NCBI GenBank assembly: GCA_019638355.1
Contig: JAHBTY010000007.1
Coordinates: forward strand, 1-64,000
Origin: Cyclobacteriaceae bacterium
GTDB lineage: Bacteria > Bacteroidota > Bacteroidia > Cytophagales > Cyclobacteriaceae
Direction of reading: 5' to 3'
DNA length: 64,000 bases
Part shown: piece after piece, positions 19,176 to 27,434 of the stretch
How positions within the stretch are numbered: position 1 is the first letter of the stretch
Layout: every line of letters begins with the position of its first letter
Made by a program: the position numbers and the translations under genes
The notes under the pieces: model-generated
Database searches by the model: none
What the model saw: only the letters and a program-made list of their open reading frames with translations
What the model was told of the DNA's origin: nothing

Positions 19176-19183
19176 TAGCTTTG
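19176..19183 (+). promoter_or_regulatory. Candidate Bacteroidota -7 promoter element (TAGCTTTG)
   Basis: An exact TAnnTTTG match 21 bp before the ATG of the GH20 gene, leaving a leader of roughly 15 bases. Confidence 0.45.
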
Positions 19184-19204
19184 TGCACTACCTGATTCCA
19201 ACGT

Positions 19205-20785
19205 ATGAAAGCGCCTCGACTATTACTTTTCATTTTCTCACTTGCCTTTGCTTCCTGTAAGAACAATCCACCTACTAACCTGGCGGACGAAAACCTGATT
19301 CCGAAACCGGTTTCCGTAACCGCTACCGGAGAGTCGTTTGAGTTAACTTCCGAAACTGTATTGGTTGCCACCGATGTGCCTGAATCGTTGCGCGATACAC
19401 TAGCTGCAGCAACCGGTTTTTCACTTGCATCGGCAACTGAAGGTAACCTGAAGTCGGCAATTTACATGAAATTGGATTCCACAGATCGGGAACTTGGCGC
19501 AGAAGGATATGAACTTGTGATAGAAACAGAAAAGATTTCGATAAAGGCTACCCAACCAGCAGGTTTGTTTTATGGAACTCAAACGTTGTTACAGCTAATC
19601 ACCCGCAAGCAAGTTGATAATAAACTCCTCATTCCAACCGGTACTATTCGCGATTATCCAACGTATAGTTGGCGCGGATCTATGTTGGATGTGTCGCGGC
19701 ATTTTATCAGTGTGGCTGATGTAAAACGCTATATCGATCTGATCAGTCATTATAAAATGAATGTATTACACTTACACCTAACCGATGACCAGGGCTGGCG
19801 TATTGAAATAAAATCGTGGCCAAACCTGGCTATGCACGGTGGTACCACGCAAGTAGGTGGTGGAAAAGGTGGTTTTTATACACAAGAACAATACAAAGAA
19901 ATTGTAGCTCACGCAGCAACACGGTTTGTAACCATTGTGCCTGAAATTGATATGCCCAGTCACATCAATGCAGCATTGGCTGCTTATGGAACATTAAATA
20001 ATCCAGAAACAAAATTTCCGAAATCCGGAAACTACATCGGCCCGGTTGAAACACAGGGTATAGTAGATGGCAATAATAAACCTACCGATCTATATACCGG
20101 TATAGAAGTAGGGTGGAGTACGTTGAGCTTAGCCAAACCTAACACGCTTAAATTTGTAAACGATGTAATTCGTGAGTTGGCCGCGATAACTCCCGGGCCT
20201 TACCTTCATATAGGTGGTGATGAAGCCCACGTAACGAAAAAAGAAGAGTACATAAAATTTATCAATCATTTTAGTAAGATCGTAAAAGCCAACAACAAAC
20301 AAATGATTGGCTGGGAGGAAATCGCGCAAGCCGATATTGATGGCAATTCCATTGCCCAGCATTGGTCATCGGAAGCTCATGCTACTGCTGCTGCCGCCAA
20401 GGGCGCGAAAATAATCATGTCACCGTCTAAGAAAGTGTACCTGGATATGCAGTATGATTCAACAACACGCATCGGCTTGCATTGGGCAGCCTACATAGAA
20501 GTGGATGATTCGTATAATTGGGATCCGGCTACACGGGTGCAGGGCATTACCCGCGAAAACATTCTGGGCGTAGAAGCACCGTTGTGGACTGAAACAGTTG
20601 TGAACATGACTGACATAGAGTATATGGCTTTTCCAAGATTGATAGGCGTGGCTGAAATTGGTTGGTCACCCACGGAAGGCCGCAGTTGGGATGAGTATAA
20701 AGTGCGTCTGGGAAAACATGCCCCGCATTTGGAACGGCTTGGAGTTGACTTTTATCGTTCGGCAAAAGTTGAGTGGAGTAAGTGA
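19205..20785 (+). CDS. GH20 beta-N-acetylhexosaminidase lipoprotein
   Basis: A 526-residue lipoprotein with lipobox FASC at Cys18. It has the small N-terminal beta domain of family GH20 (about 30-145) and then the catalytic TIM barrel with HLHLTDDQGWRIEIKSWP and the catalytic pair Asp339-Glu340 in HIGGDEAH. GH20 enzymes remove terminal GlcNAc or GalNAc from chitin oligomers, peptidoglycan fragments or glycans by substrate-assisted catalysis. With the lipid anchor it should sit in the periplasm or on the outer membrane. A candidate promoter lies just upstream and there are no carbohydrate-utilisation genes beside it, so the physiological substrate is open. Confidence 0.94.
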   Translation: MKAPRLLLFIFSLAFASCKNNPPTNLADENLIPKPVSVTATGESFELTSETVLVATDVPESLRDTLAAATGFSLASATEGNLKSAIYMKLDSTDRELGAEGYELVIETEKISIKATQPAGLFYGTQTLLQLITRKQVDNKLLIPTGTIRDYPTYSWRGSMLDVSRHFISVADVKRYIDLISHYKMNVLHLHLTDDQGWRIEIKSWPNLAMHGGTTQVGGGKGGFYTQEQYKEIVAHAATRFVTIVPEIDMPSHINAALAAYGTLNNPETKFPKSGNYIGPVETQGIVDGNNKPTDLYTGIEVGWSTLSLAKPNTLKFVNDVIRELAAITPGPYLHIGGDEAHVTKKEEYIKFINHFSKIVKANNKQMIGWEEIAQADIDGNSIAQHWSSEAHATAAAAKGAKIIMSPSKKVYLDMQYDSTTRIGLHWAAYIEVDDSYNWDPATRVQGITRENILGVEAPLWTETVVNMTDIEYMAFPRLIGVAEIGWSPTEGRSWDEYKVRLGKHAPHLERLGVDFYRSAKVEWSK

Positions 20786-20828
20786 GCGGCTTTTGATTAC
20801 AAATAGTAACATAAATTCAGTTTTTGAA

Positions 20829-21362
20829 ATGAAACGATATGTTGTTGTGCCGTTATTTCTTACAATTATTACTGCTTGTACGGTAACTGTAAAAGAAACT
20901 TTTAATAAGCAAACAGACTTTGCCCAATACAAAACCTATTGTTGGATGGCAAATTGTGAGTTTGATGTTACAGGACCTGACTACCTGAACGACTTGATAA
21001 AGGAAAAAATCCGAATGGAAATTGAAGCAGAGCTAAGCCGGAAAGGACTAACGCTGAATACTGGTAATCCCGATTTGCTGATTGGATTTACCATTACGGT
21101 TAAAGATGAGCAGGCCATTGTTTATCATCGTGCGGAGGATTCACCTTTTTTTATTAAACCACTTGATCTTGATAAAGAGGTAATCAACTACCTGAAGGGT
21201 TCTTTGATTATAGGTATGGCTGATGCGAAAGAGAGCCGCATGGTTTGGCAATCGCACGTTTCGGCATACATGGAAACGAGACCTGATTTGTCAGAAGCCA
21301 ATATTCGGAAAGGAATTAAACAAGCACTCAGAAATTATCCACCAAAAAAAGAGTTGAACTAA
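20829..21362 (+). CDS. DUF4136 lipoprotein
   Basis: A 177-residue lipoprotein with lipobox ITAC (Cys17). The body matches the DUF4136 pattern: DFAQYKTYCW, then DLIKEKIRMEIEAELSRKGL, then NPDLLIGFTITV. DUF4136 proteins are common, uncharacterised envelope lipoproteins of Gram-negative bacteria. I chose this ATG because it begins the signal peptide; the frame is open further upstream only by overlap with the GH20 gene. It ends exactly where the cupin gene begins, so they are likely co-transcribed. Confidence 0.8.
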   Translation: MKRYVVVPLFLTIITACTVTVKETFNKQTDFAQYKTYCWMANCEFDVTGPDYLNDLIKEKIRMEIEAELSRKGLTLNTGNPDLLIGFTITVKDEQAIVYHRAEDSPFFIKPLDLDKEVINYLKGSLIIGMADAKESRMVWQSHVSAYMETRPDLSEANIRKGIKQALRNYPPKKELN

Positions 21363-21875
21363 ATGCTAAGTATAGAACCGAATGCCCATCGTACGCAGGT
21401 ATTTGAAATCATCGCAAACTATCTAAAAGAAGAAGGCTTTGCAGTAGCCGATAAGGATTTTAACCGACCCTGGGGTGGTTTTTTTGTTTTGGAAGAAAGT
21501 AACGCGCCTGCGTTTGCTGCTAAATATTTTCCGGAAGTTGATTTCAGTACATTAAAGATTGCAGGTAAACTAAGTCCCAAGATTTTAATTGTCGATTCGA
21601 ACAAACGTTTGAGTTGGCAATATCATTTTAGGCGAGCTGAAATCTGGAAATTGATTGCCGGTACTGCCGGGGTTGTGATAAGCAATACCGATGAACAAGG
21701 TTCTGTTCATAAGTTAAGCATTGGTGAAATTGTTAATCTACCGAAAGGCCAGCGTCACAGGTTGGTTGGGTTGGATGGCTGGGGTGTAGTGGCAGAAATC
21801 TGGCAACATACCGATGCAGACAATCCATCGGACGAAAGTGATATTGTTAGGTTGCAGGATGACTTTGGAAGGTAG
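21363..21875 (+). CDS. Cupin-fold protein, mannose-6-phosphate-isomerase-like
   Basis: A 170-residue cytosolic protein. The second half has cupin motifs (RLSWQYHFRRAEIWKLIAGTAGV and LSIGEIVNLPKGQRHRLVG) like the C-terminal domain of type II mannose-6-phosphate isomerase/guanylyltransferases. The N-terminal NRPWGGFFVLEES also occurs in that group. A sugar-phosphate isomerase or sugar-binding role is plausible but unproven; it lacks any nucleotidyltransferase domain. The start ATG directly abuts the stop of the DUF4136 gene. It converges on the next gene with 9 bases between stops. Confidence 0.72.
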   Translation: MLSIEPNAHRTQVFEIIANYLKEEGFAVADKDFNRPWGGFFVLEESNAPAFAAKYFPEVDFSTLKIAGKLSPKILIVDSNKRLSWQYHFRRAEIWKLIAGTAGVVISNTDEQGSVHKLSIGEIVNLPKGQRHRLVGLDGWGVVAEIWQHTDADNPSDESDIVRLQDDFGR

Positions 21876-21884
21876 TTACTCTAC

Positions 21885-22646
21885 CTAAGCACCAGCATCG
21901 ATTTTTGTAATCACAAAATGGTTGCCTTGTTTACTCAGATACATTTTTGCTTCACGATTGCCTTCCTGGTATTCAATTGAATGATCGATAACGATTTGAT
22001 TGTTCAAAACGGTTGCTGATTTTATGGTTACAGCCATGCCTTCATCCGACAGGTAACTAAACCATTGTTGATCTGTATTACCCAAGATGTTCAGGTTTTG
22101 AAGAGCAGGATTTACTGAGACCAAATGAATCAATTTGTTACGGTCGTCTCTTAAATATAACAATTGATACTCACTGCAACCGGTTGTTCCTTCATCGGTT
22201 GATGTGCCAATTCCGGTGCTGGTAGCCACATGGAGTTGGTAGGCAATATTTTGAAACGCGAATGTTGCTATTTGTTCGGAAGTTAAAAATACCTGACTAC
22301 CATGAATCCAACCTTTGCTATCTGCTGAAAATTGAAACTGAAACAATGGAAACTTCTCGCATAAATCGTTGCTGGCAGTGTAGCTGTATAAGCCAGTGGT
22401 TTTCGAGATCCAGTTGGAAGGTATGACTTTAATGATATCTGGAAGTGTATTGTCGATTATTGAGTCGGGATAAATTTCAGCAGGTGGAAGAATAAGGCAG
22501 TTAAATTCTTCTATAAATTCAATAGTGGAGTCCTCTATAAGATAATCGAGAATGCCAGAGGTGCCTCCTGGGGCAGCTATTCTGGTTTCCTTTTTAGCCT
22601 GGCAAGAAACCAGCGTGGCTATCAGAATAATGAACAGTTTTTTCAT
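21885..22646 (-). CDS. Hypothetical lipoprotein
   Basis: A 253-residue protein with signal peptide and lipobox MKKLFIILIATLVSCQ (Cys15). I do not recognise a family. Visible features are an acidic segment after the lipid anchor, a cluster STGIGTSTDEGTTGCSEYQLLYL in the middle with one further cysteine, and a beta-rich C-terminus (VIDHSIEYQEGNREAKMYLS). It probably faces the periplasm or surface. It is divergent from the DUF4260 gene, with 63 bases between starts. Confidence 0.65.
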   Translation of the reverse strand: MKKLFIILIATLVSCQAKKETRIAAPGGTSGILDYLIEDSTIEFIEEFNCLILPPAEIYPDSIIDNTLPDIIKVIPSNWISKTTGLYSYTASNDLCEKFPLFQFQFSADSKGWIHGSQVFLTSEQIATFAFQNIAYQLHVATSTGIGTSTDEGTTGCSEYQLLYLRDDRNKLIHLVSVNPALQNLNILGNTDQQWFSYLSDEGMAVTIKSATVLNNQIVIDHSIEYQEGNREAKMYLSKQGNHFVITKIDAGA

Positions 22647-22709
22647 GTTGCTTAACTATAAAGTGCAGCAATAAATCTCGCTACCTTTCCGACTTAAAAC
22701 AAAAAGACT

Positions 22710-23060
22710 ATGAAAAACCTGCTAAAACTTGAAGAAGTTCTAATGTTTGGTCTTGCCATTTACCTGAATTCTCTTTTACCATTTGCAGGTTGGGTTTTCT
22801 GGGCTCTGTTTCTGTTACCCGATATTGGAATGCTTGGCTATTTGGTAAATGCCCGGGTAGGGGCTATTACCTACAACATATTTCACCATAAAGGTATCGC
22901 GATAGCATTTTACTTTTTGGGAGTCTTCCTCGCCATTCCTGAACTGACCCTTGCTGGAGTTGTATTGTTTGGTCACAGTTCGTTCGACCGGATTTTAGGT
23001 TACGGATTAAAACATTTCGACAATTTTAAAAATACCCATTTGGGATGGATAGGGAAGTAA
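22710..23060 (+). CDS. DUF4260 membrane protein
   Basis: A 116-residue inner-membrane protein with about four short hydrophobic helices. DUF4260 landmarks are LPDIGMLGYLVNARVGAITYNIFHHKG and HSSFDRILGYGLKHFDNFKNTHLGWIGK. Function unknown. An imperfect -7-like element (TACCTTTC, 22682-22689) lies before the start. The last 39 bases of the gene are found again as an imperfect copy about 590 bases downstream, beyond a decayed toxin-antitoxin pair. Confidence 0.85.
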   Translation: MKNLLKLEEVLMFGLAIYLNSLLPFAGWVFWALFLLPDIGMLGYLVNARVGAITYNIFHHKGIAIAFYFLGVFLAIPELTLAGVVLFGHSSFDRILGYGLKHFDNFKNTHLGWIGK

Positions 23061-23141
23061 TAACAAGCTGATAGTAAATGAGCAATTGATTCATGTGAAC
23101 GATCGCTTCTTCATTTAAATCAAATGTTTTAACTTTAGAAC

Positions 23142-23300
23142 ATGATTACCTTATCTGACATTAAGAAACTTAGTATCGAAGAGCGGCTTACCCTGGTCGA
23201 ATCGATTTGGGAATACTAAAACGTTTTTGACGAATTTAAAAGGGGGGATCAAAAGACATATTCCTGGGATGAGGTGAAAGTGTATGTCCGAGAGCCGTGA
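23142..23300 (+). pseudogene. Decayed antitoxin of the RelE/ParE-partner (TIGR02574-like) type
   Basis: The frame opens with MITLSDIKKLSIEERLTLVE, a typical N-terminus of short addiction-module antitoxins, and then hits an in-frame TAA at 23217-23219. Beyond the stop, the same frame continues as FDEFKRGDQKTYSWDEVKVY, the typical C-terminus of the same family, and ends at TGA 23298-23300. About 20 middle residues expected in the family are missing. The simplest reading is an in-frame internal deletion plus a nonsense codon. It overlaps the toxin remnant, as such pairs normally do. Confidence 0.75.
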
Positions 23301-23600
23301 GTTTTCACTTCAATTTTCTGAAGTTGCCAGAGACGACATTAGGCAAATAAGTCTTTGGTATAGAAGCGAGTTAATTGGCCTTGATGAGAGATTCTTGCTA
23401 AGTTTAGAGAGTTCACTAACGAGAATACAACTAAATCCATTTTCCTATCAGATTTGTTTTGGATCTATACGCGCTACCTTATTAAGACGTTTCCCTTATC
23501 GAATTTATTTTTTGTGGAAAACAATGTAATTACACTTCTTGGTGTTATTCATCTAAAAAGAAGTCCTAAGCTTACCCGTAGAAGGGTAAAACGCAGTTAA
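23284..23600 (+). pseudogene. Frameshifted RelE/ParE-family toxin
   Basis: The intact first part (81 residues) has the ParE/RelE pattern: FSEVARDDIRQISLWYRSE followed by RATLLRRFPYRIYF. It then runs out of frame at a run of six T (23508-23513). Shifting frame after the run restores VENNVITLLGVIHLKRSPKL, the normal last strand and tail, to a TAA at 23598-23600. One T lost from the run explains it. Both partners are thus broken, so the module is inactive or at best produces a truncated toxin. Confidence 0.78.
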
Positions 23601-23612
23601 CTAAATTCAGAT

Positions 23613-23650
23613 AATTTTAAGAATACCCATTTGGGTTGGATAGGAAGTAA
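23613..23650 (+). repeat. Partial duplicate of the DUF4260 3' end
   Basis: These 38 bases match the last 39 bases of the DUF4260 gene (23022-23060) with two substitutions and one missing base. The two copies enclose the decayed toxin-antitoxin pair, like the flanks left by an insertion or by a collapsed tandem duplication. Confidence 0.8.
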
Positions 23651-23656
23651 TTACGA

Positions 23657-23699
23657 GTTACCGGTTTCCAGTAACCGGTAACAGGAAACCGGAAACCGG
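23657..23699. repeat. Compact inverted and tandem repeat between the toxin remnant and glnS
   Basis: CCGGTTTCC (23661-23669) pairs with GGAAACCGG (23684-23692). Inside, GTTACCGG pairs with CCGGTAAC, and GGAAACC is repeated in tandem toward glnS. It lies 4 bases past the glnS stop codon, so it could fold at the 3' end of the glnS message. It looks like dispersed intergenic repeat DNA. Confidence 0.55.
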
Positions 23700-23702
23700 A
23701 AA

Positions 23703-25361
23703 TTACTTCTTCACTTCCTTCGCCCACATATCACGCAAAGTGGTAGCACGATTAAAGATTAGTTTACCGGCAGTTGAATCTGTATCCAAAGTAAAATAGC
23801 CCATTCGTAAAAACTGAAAATGTTCACCCAACTTTGCCTTTGCAAGTTCAGGTTCGGCATAAACGGTTGGCAATACTTTCAATGAGTCTGGATTGAGATG
23901 ATTCCTGAAATCATCTTCCAGTGAGCTCATATCTTCAACATGAAACAACCTGTCGTATAACCGAACTTCAACCGGTACTGCGGTTTGCGCATTTACCCAA
24001 TGAATTACACCTTTCACATTTATACCCGATGTATCATTGCCACTTCTGCTTTCGGGTATGTAAGAGCAATGAAGCTCAGTAACAGTACCGTTGGCATCTT
24101 TTACAAAATCATCGCATTTAATAATGAACGCACTTTTCAGGCGCACCATCTGGCCGGGCGATAACCGGAAGTATTTTTTAACCGGTACTTCCATAAAATC
24201 TTCCCGCTCAATGTAGAGCTCTCTGCCAAATGGCATCTCGCGCACGTTGGCATGATCATCTGGATAATTTTCACTGGTCATTATTTCGGTTTTACCTTCC
24301 GGGTAATTGGTAATTACTACTTTTAAAGGATCGAATACCACCATTCTGCGGGCTGCTATTTTGTTAAGGTGCTCGCGCACACAAAACTCCAGCAAACTTA
24401 TATCAATCAGATTATCACGTTTGGCAACACCAATTCTGTCGCAAAAGTCACGAATAGCTTCTGGTGTATAGCCGCGTCTGCGAACGCCACTTAGTGTTGG
24501 CATGCGCGGATCGTCCCATCCGGTAACATATTTCTCATTTACCAGTTGTAGCAACTTGCGCTTGCTCATCATGGTGTAGGTCATGTTCAGCCGCGCGAAT
24601 TCGTATTGCCGCGATGGATAGATTTCCAAATTATCAATGCACCAGTTATATAGCTCACGATGCGGAACAAATTCCAGCGTACAAATGCTGTGCGTAATTT
24701 TTTCGATGGAGTCACTTTGCCCGTGGGCGAAATCATACATGGGGTAAATGCACCAGGTATTGCCTGTGCGATGGTGGTGCGCATGTTTAATGCGGTAAAG
24801 AACTGGGTCGCGCATTAACATATTGGTATGCGCCATATCAATTTTTGCACGCAACACTTTTGAGCCATCCGGATATTTGCCGGCTTTCATATCAGCGAAT
24901 AGCACGAGGTTTTCTTCCACCGTGCGATTGCGATAGGGGCTATTGGTTCCAGGTTGGGTAGGAGTTCCCTTTTGGGCAGCCATCTCTTCGCTGGTGCTAT
25001 CATCCACATAAGCCAATCCTTTTTTGATAAGCGTAACAGCAAACTCATACAATTGCGGAAAATAATCGGAAGCATACAATTCTTCAGCCCACTGAAAGCC
25101 CAGCCATTTTACATCGCCTTTTATACTTTCTACATATTCGGTTTCTTCGGTTACCGGATTGGTATCGTCAAAACGTAAGTTGGTTTTGCCCCCGTACTTC
25201 AGGGCTAACCCAAAGTTGAGGCAAATACTCTTGGCATGCCCCAAGTGCAGGTAGCCATTGGGTTCGGGTGGAAAGCGGGTAGCTATGCTGGTGTGTTTTC
25301 CCGACTTTAAATCGTGTTCGATTATCTCCTCAATAAAATTCAGACTCTTTTCTTCGGCCAT
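23703..25361 (-). CDS. glnS: Glutaminyl-tRNA synthetase
   Basis: A 552-residue class I aminoacyl-tRNA synthetase. The HIGH motif is HLGH (39-42, in PPEPNGYLHLGHAKS) and the KMSKS equivalent is MMSKR, near residue 265. It attaches glutamine to tRNA-Gln in the cytosol. The specificity call over GltX rests on the GlnS-type start (IATRFPPEPNGYLHLGHAKS), the segment FDDTNPVTEETEYVESIKGD, and the C-terminal beta-barrel anticodon domain (PFGRELYIEREDF, LFHVEDM). The length is normal. It stands alone on the minus strand with its 3' end facing the decayed toxin-antitoxin locus. Confidence 0.96.
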   Translation of the reverse strand: MAEEKSLNFIEEIIEHDLKSGKHTSIATRFPPEPNGYLHLGHAKSICLNFGLALKYGGKTNLRFDDTNPVTEETEYVESIKGDVKWLGFQWAEELYASDYFPQLYEFAVTLIKKGLAYVDDSTSEEMAAQKGTPTQPGTNSPYRNRTVEENLVLFADMKAGKYPDGSKVLRAKIDMAHTNMLMRDPVLYRIKHAHHHRTGNTWCIYPMYDFAHGQSDSIEKITHSICTLEFVPHRELYNWCIDNLEIYPSRQYEFARLNMTYTMMSKRKLLQLVNEKYVTGWDDPRMPTLSGVRRRGYTPEAIRDFCDRIGVAKRDNLIDISLLEFCVREHLNKIAARRMVVFDPLKVVITNYPEGKTEIMTSENYPDDHANVREMPFGRELYIEREDFMEVPVKKYFRLSPGQMVRLKSAFIIKCDDFVKDANGTVTELHCSYIPESRSGNDTSGINVKGVIHWVNAQTAVPVEVRLYDRLFHVEDMSSLEDDFRNHLNPDSLKVLPTVYAEPELAKAKLGEHFQFLRMGYFTLDTDSTAGKLIFNRATTLRDMWAKEVKK

Positions 25362-25477
25362 GGTTCGCTTAAAAAGTGTAAAGGTAAACCTCTGGCTGTA
25401 TTTTGAGAAACGCTATTTTAGGATTTATCTTGCTATCGCGAATAAAACTTTTAACCTAAGATTCTGGTTCTTTCTTC

Positions 25478-26053
25478 ATGAAGAATTTGTACATCAAAAA
25501 TATGGTTTGCAACCGATGCATTTTGGTGGTAGGGCAGGAGTTGGAAAAACTCGGTCTGGACGCAGAGCGGATTACACTAGGCGAAGTTTTATTAAAATCA
25601 GAACCATCTGCAAACCAATTAACCTCATTGGATCTGGCGCTGGTAAAGCTTGGCTTTGAGCGGATAGACGATCGCAAAGCAAGGCTGATTGAGGCAATCA
25701 AAAAGTTGGTAATTGAAGAAATCCATCATCAGGAAAAGCGAGCCCGAAAACTGAATTGGTCGGCCTGGTTGGCTGATCAATTGCATTATGATTACAGTTA
25801 CCTCAGCAGTTTATTTTCGGCTGTGGAAGGCATTACCCTTGAACAGTATATTATTCATCAAAAGATTGAGCGTGTGAAAGAATTACTTTTCTACAATGAG
25901 CTTACGCTAAGCCAGATTGCCGATCGGATGGATTATAGCAGTGTTGCTCACTTATCGGCTCAGTTTAAAAAGGTAACAGGTATGACGCCTTCCGAACTGA
26001 AGAAATTGCGACCTGCCGATGCCTCCCGAAAGCCACTCGATTCCGTGGCTTGA
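25478..26053 (+). CDS. AraC-type regulator with a CxxC (HMA-like) N-terminus
   Basis: A 191-residue regulator. The N-terminus MKNLYIKNMVCNRCILVV carries a Cys-x2-Cys placed as in heavy-metal-associated (HMA) domains, followed by an HMA-length region (about 1-70). The C-terminal ~100 residues form an AraC/XylS double helix-turn-helix (YSYLSSLFSAVEGITLEQYI, LTLSQIADRMDYSSVAHLSA, GMTPSELKK). Two small in-frame domains and no sugar-binding cupin suggest a metal sensor. It lies directly before copper-type genes and probably controls them. The metal role is inferred from the cysteines and context. Confidence 0.82.
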   Translation: MKNLYIKNMVCNRCILVVGQELEKLGLDAERITLGEVLLKSEPSANQLTSLDLALVKLGFERIDDRKARLIEAIKKLVIEEIHHQEKRARKLNWSAWLADQLHYDYSYLSSLFSAVEGITLEQYIIHQKIERVKELLFYNELTLSQIADRMDYSSVAHLSAQFKKVTGMTPSELKKLRPADASRKPLDSVA

Positions 26054-26174
26054 AATTCTGTAATACGTTTCGGGAATTGTGTAATCACCTTTCTTAGTAG
26101 AACGCGTTACTTTGTACGGTTGATTGTTGGCAGTTGCCATCGCAATTAAAAAATCTCAAACTTAAAATTCGGTT

Positions 26175-26837
26175 ATGAATAAAACCTTGAAAATAGAGGG
26201 CATGACGTGTGCCGGTTGTGCGGCCAAAGTGGAGTATGTATTGGGTACGGTAAATGGTGTTCAAAAAGTACAAGTGAACCTGGAAAAAGCAGAAGCACAA
26301 ATAGAAAGTGAAACCAGCGTTTCAGAAAATGCATTTGCAGAAGCGCTTGCGCCCTACAAGTACCGGATAGCAGGATCAGCACACGTTCAACCGCCCGCTT
26401 TTTGGAGTGATGCAGGTGTATGGAAACGCGCTTCGTTCAATACCTTAAACTGCCTGATAGGTTGTTCCATTGGCGACTTCGGGATGATTTTATACTTGCA
26501 GGCCTATCACCCGCATGTATCCATGACAACCCAAATGATACTGGCTATTATTGCAGGCCTGGCAACCTCGGTTTTATTTGAAACTACTTTATTGCGCTTT
26601 CGCGAAAAGTTTAGCTGGATGGCGGCATTGCGCACCGCATTTTCCATGTCCTTCATTTCGATGGTAGCTATGGAGTTGGCTATGAACACAACCGATTTTA
26701 TGATTACCGGGGGTAAGGCAGCATTTGAAAATCCCATGTACTGGACTGCCCTGATGATTGCTTTGGTGGCTGGATTTCTGGCACCGTTGCCTTATAATTA
26801 CTACAAGCTTAAGAAGTACAACAAGGCTTGCCATTAA
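26175..26837 (+). CDS. HMA domain fused to a DUF4396 membrane domain
   Basis: A 220-residue protein. It has an N-terminal HMA domain with metal-binding GMTCAGC (Cys12, Cys15) over about residues 1-65, then four membrane helices of the DUF4396 type (FNTLNCLIGCSIGDFGMILY, with an extra Cys pair; SFISMVAMELAMNTTDFM; YWTALMIALVAGFLAPLP). The HMA domain would bind Cu(I) in the cytosol and pass it to the membrane part, so it may be a small transporter or a sequestration site. It is not a P-type ATPase: there is no DKTG or ATP-binding domain. It follows the AraC-type regulator. Confidence 0.85.
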   Translation: MNKTLKIEGMTCAGCAAKVEYVLGTVNGVQKVQVNLEKAEAQIESETSVSENAFAEALAPYKYRIAGSAHVQPPAFWSDAGVWKRASFNTLNCLIGCSIGDFGMILYLQAYHPHVSMTTQMILAIIAGLATSVLFETTLLRFREKFSWMAALRTAFSMSFISMVAMELAMNTTDFMITGGKAAFENPMYWTALMIALVAGFLAPLPYNYYKLKKYNKACH

Positions 26838-26911
26838 TATGGTTAAAACCTTGCAGGTCCTGTACTTTCGGCCCCGAGACATGAAAGGTTTTAAACTATA
26901 TATAAAAAAGC

Positions 26912-26919
26912 TACATTTG
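26912..26919 (+). promoter_or_regulatory. Candidate Bacteroidota -7 promoter element (TACATTTG)
   Basis: An exact TAnnTTTG match only 8 bases before the ATG of the HYC_CC_PP-like gene. If used, the transcript would have an almost absent leader. Confidence 0.45.
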
Positions 26920-26927
26920 TCAATCGC

Positions 26928-27335
26928 ATGAAAGCTATTCGCTCCATAGTTTCGCTCGCACTTGCCGCATTGGTACTGGTAGCATCCAGTAGCTTTACGG
27001 TAAACATACATTTGTGCGGTGGCAGTGTGCAAAGTGTGTCGCTTATTGAAAAAGCAACACCTTGCCCGATGGAGATAAACACTCCGCCATGCCACAAGGC
27101 TTTTGCAAAGCGAGCTTCCTGCTGCGATGATGAGCAATTCACTTATTCAGGTCAGGATTTCAAAAATCACGAAGCGGCAACTGTTCAGCTTGCTCAGCAA
27201 GCTTGGGTTAGTGAGCTTCCCGTGCTTGCCCAAATAGTACCCGTAGCAGCAGCAAAGTTTTCTCATCATACATTTTACAAACCCCCCTCGCTTCAACACG
27301 ACATTCCGGTGTTGATTCAATCCTTCCTTATTTAG
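26928..27335 (+). CDS. HYC_CC_PP-like secreted protein
   Basis: A 135-residue exported protein with a signal peptide (AALVLVASSSFTVNIHLC). It shows the three spaced motifs for which a Bacteroidota family is named: HLC in place of HYC after the signal, CC in RASCCDDEQ, and PP in YKPPSLQHD. Further Cys and His residues (PCPMEINTPPCHKAF) make metal binding plausible. Such proteins often sit beside copper-efflux genes, as here. No enzymatic role is evident. Confidence 0.68.
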   Translation: MKAIRSIVSLALAALVLVASSSFTVNIHLCGGSVQSVSLIEKATPCPMEINTPPCHKAFAKRASCCDDEQFTYSGQDFKNHEAATVQLAQQAWVSELPVLAQIVPVAAAKFSHHTFYKPPSLQHDIPVLIQSFLI

Positions 27336-27357
27336 ACTTAAGTAATAAGATCTTAGT

Positions 27358-27378
27358 CAAGATTTCCCATCAATCTTG
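27358..27378 (+). terminator. Weak hairpin with T-rich tail
   Basis: CAAGAT and ATCTTG can pair around a 9-base loop, followed by a T-rich tail. The stem is only 6 bp, so termination between the HYC_CC_PP-like gene and the pump gene may be partial. Confidence 0.3.
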
Positions 27379-27434
27379 TTTTGATTTTTAAAGTACACGT
27401 TACGGCTCGTGTGTTATTACTTACTTCTAATCCA

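Noticed and set aside
20658-20828. A longer N-terminus for the DUF4136 lipoprotein
   Set aside because: The extension overlaps the GH20 gene in another frame and would bury the signal peptide and lipobox.
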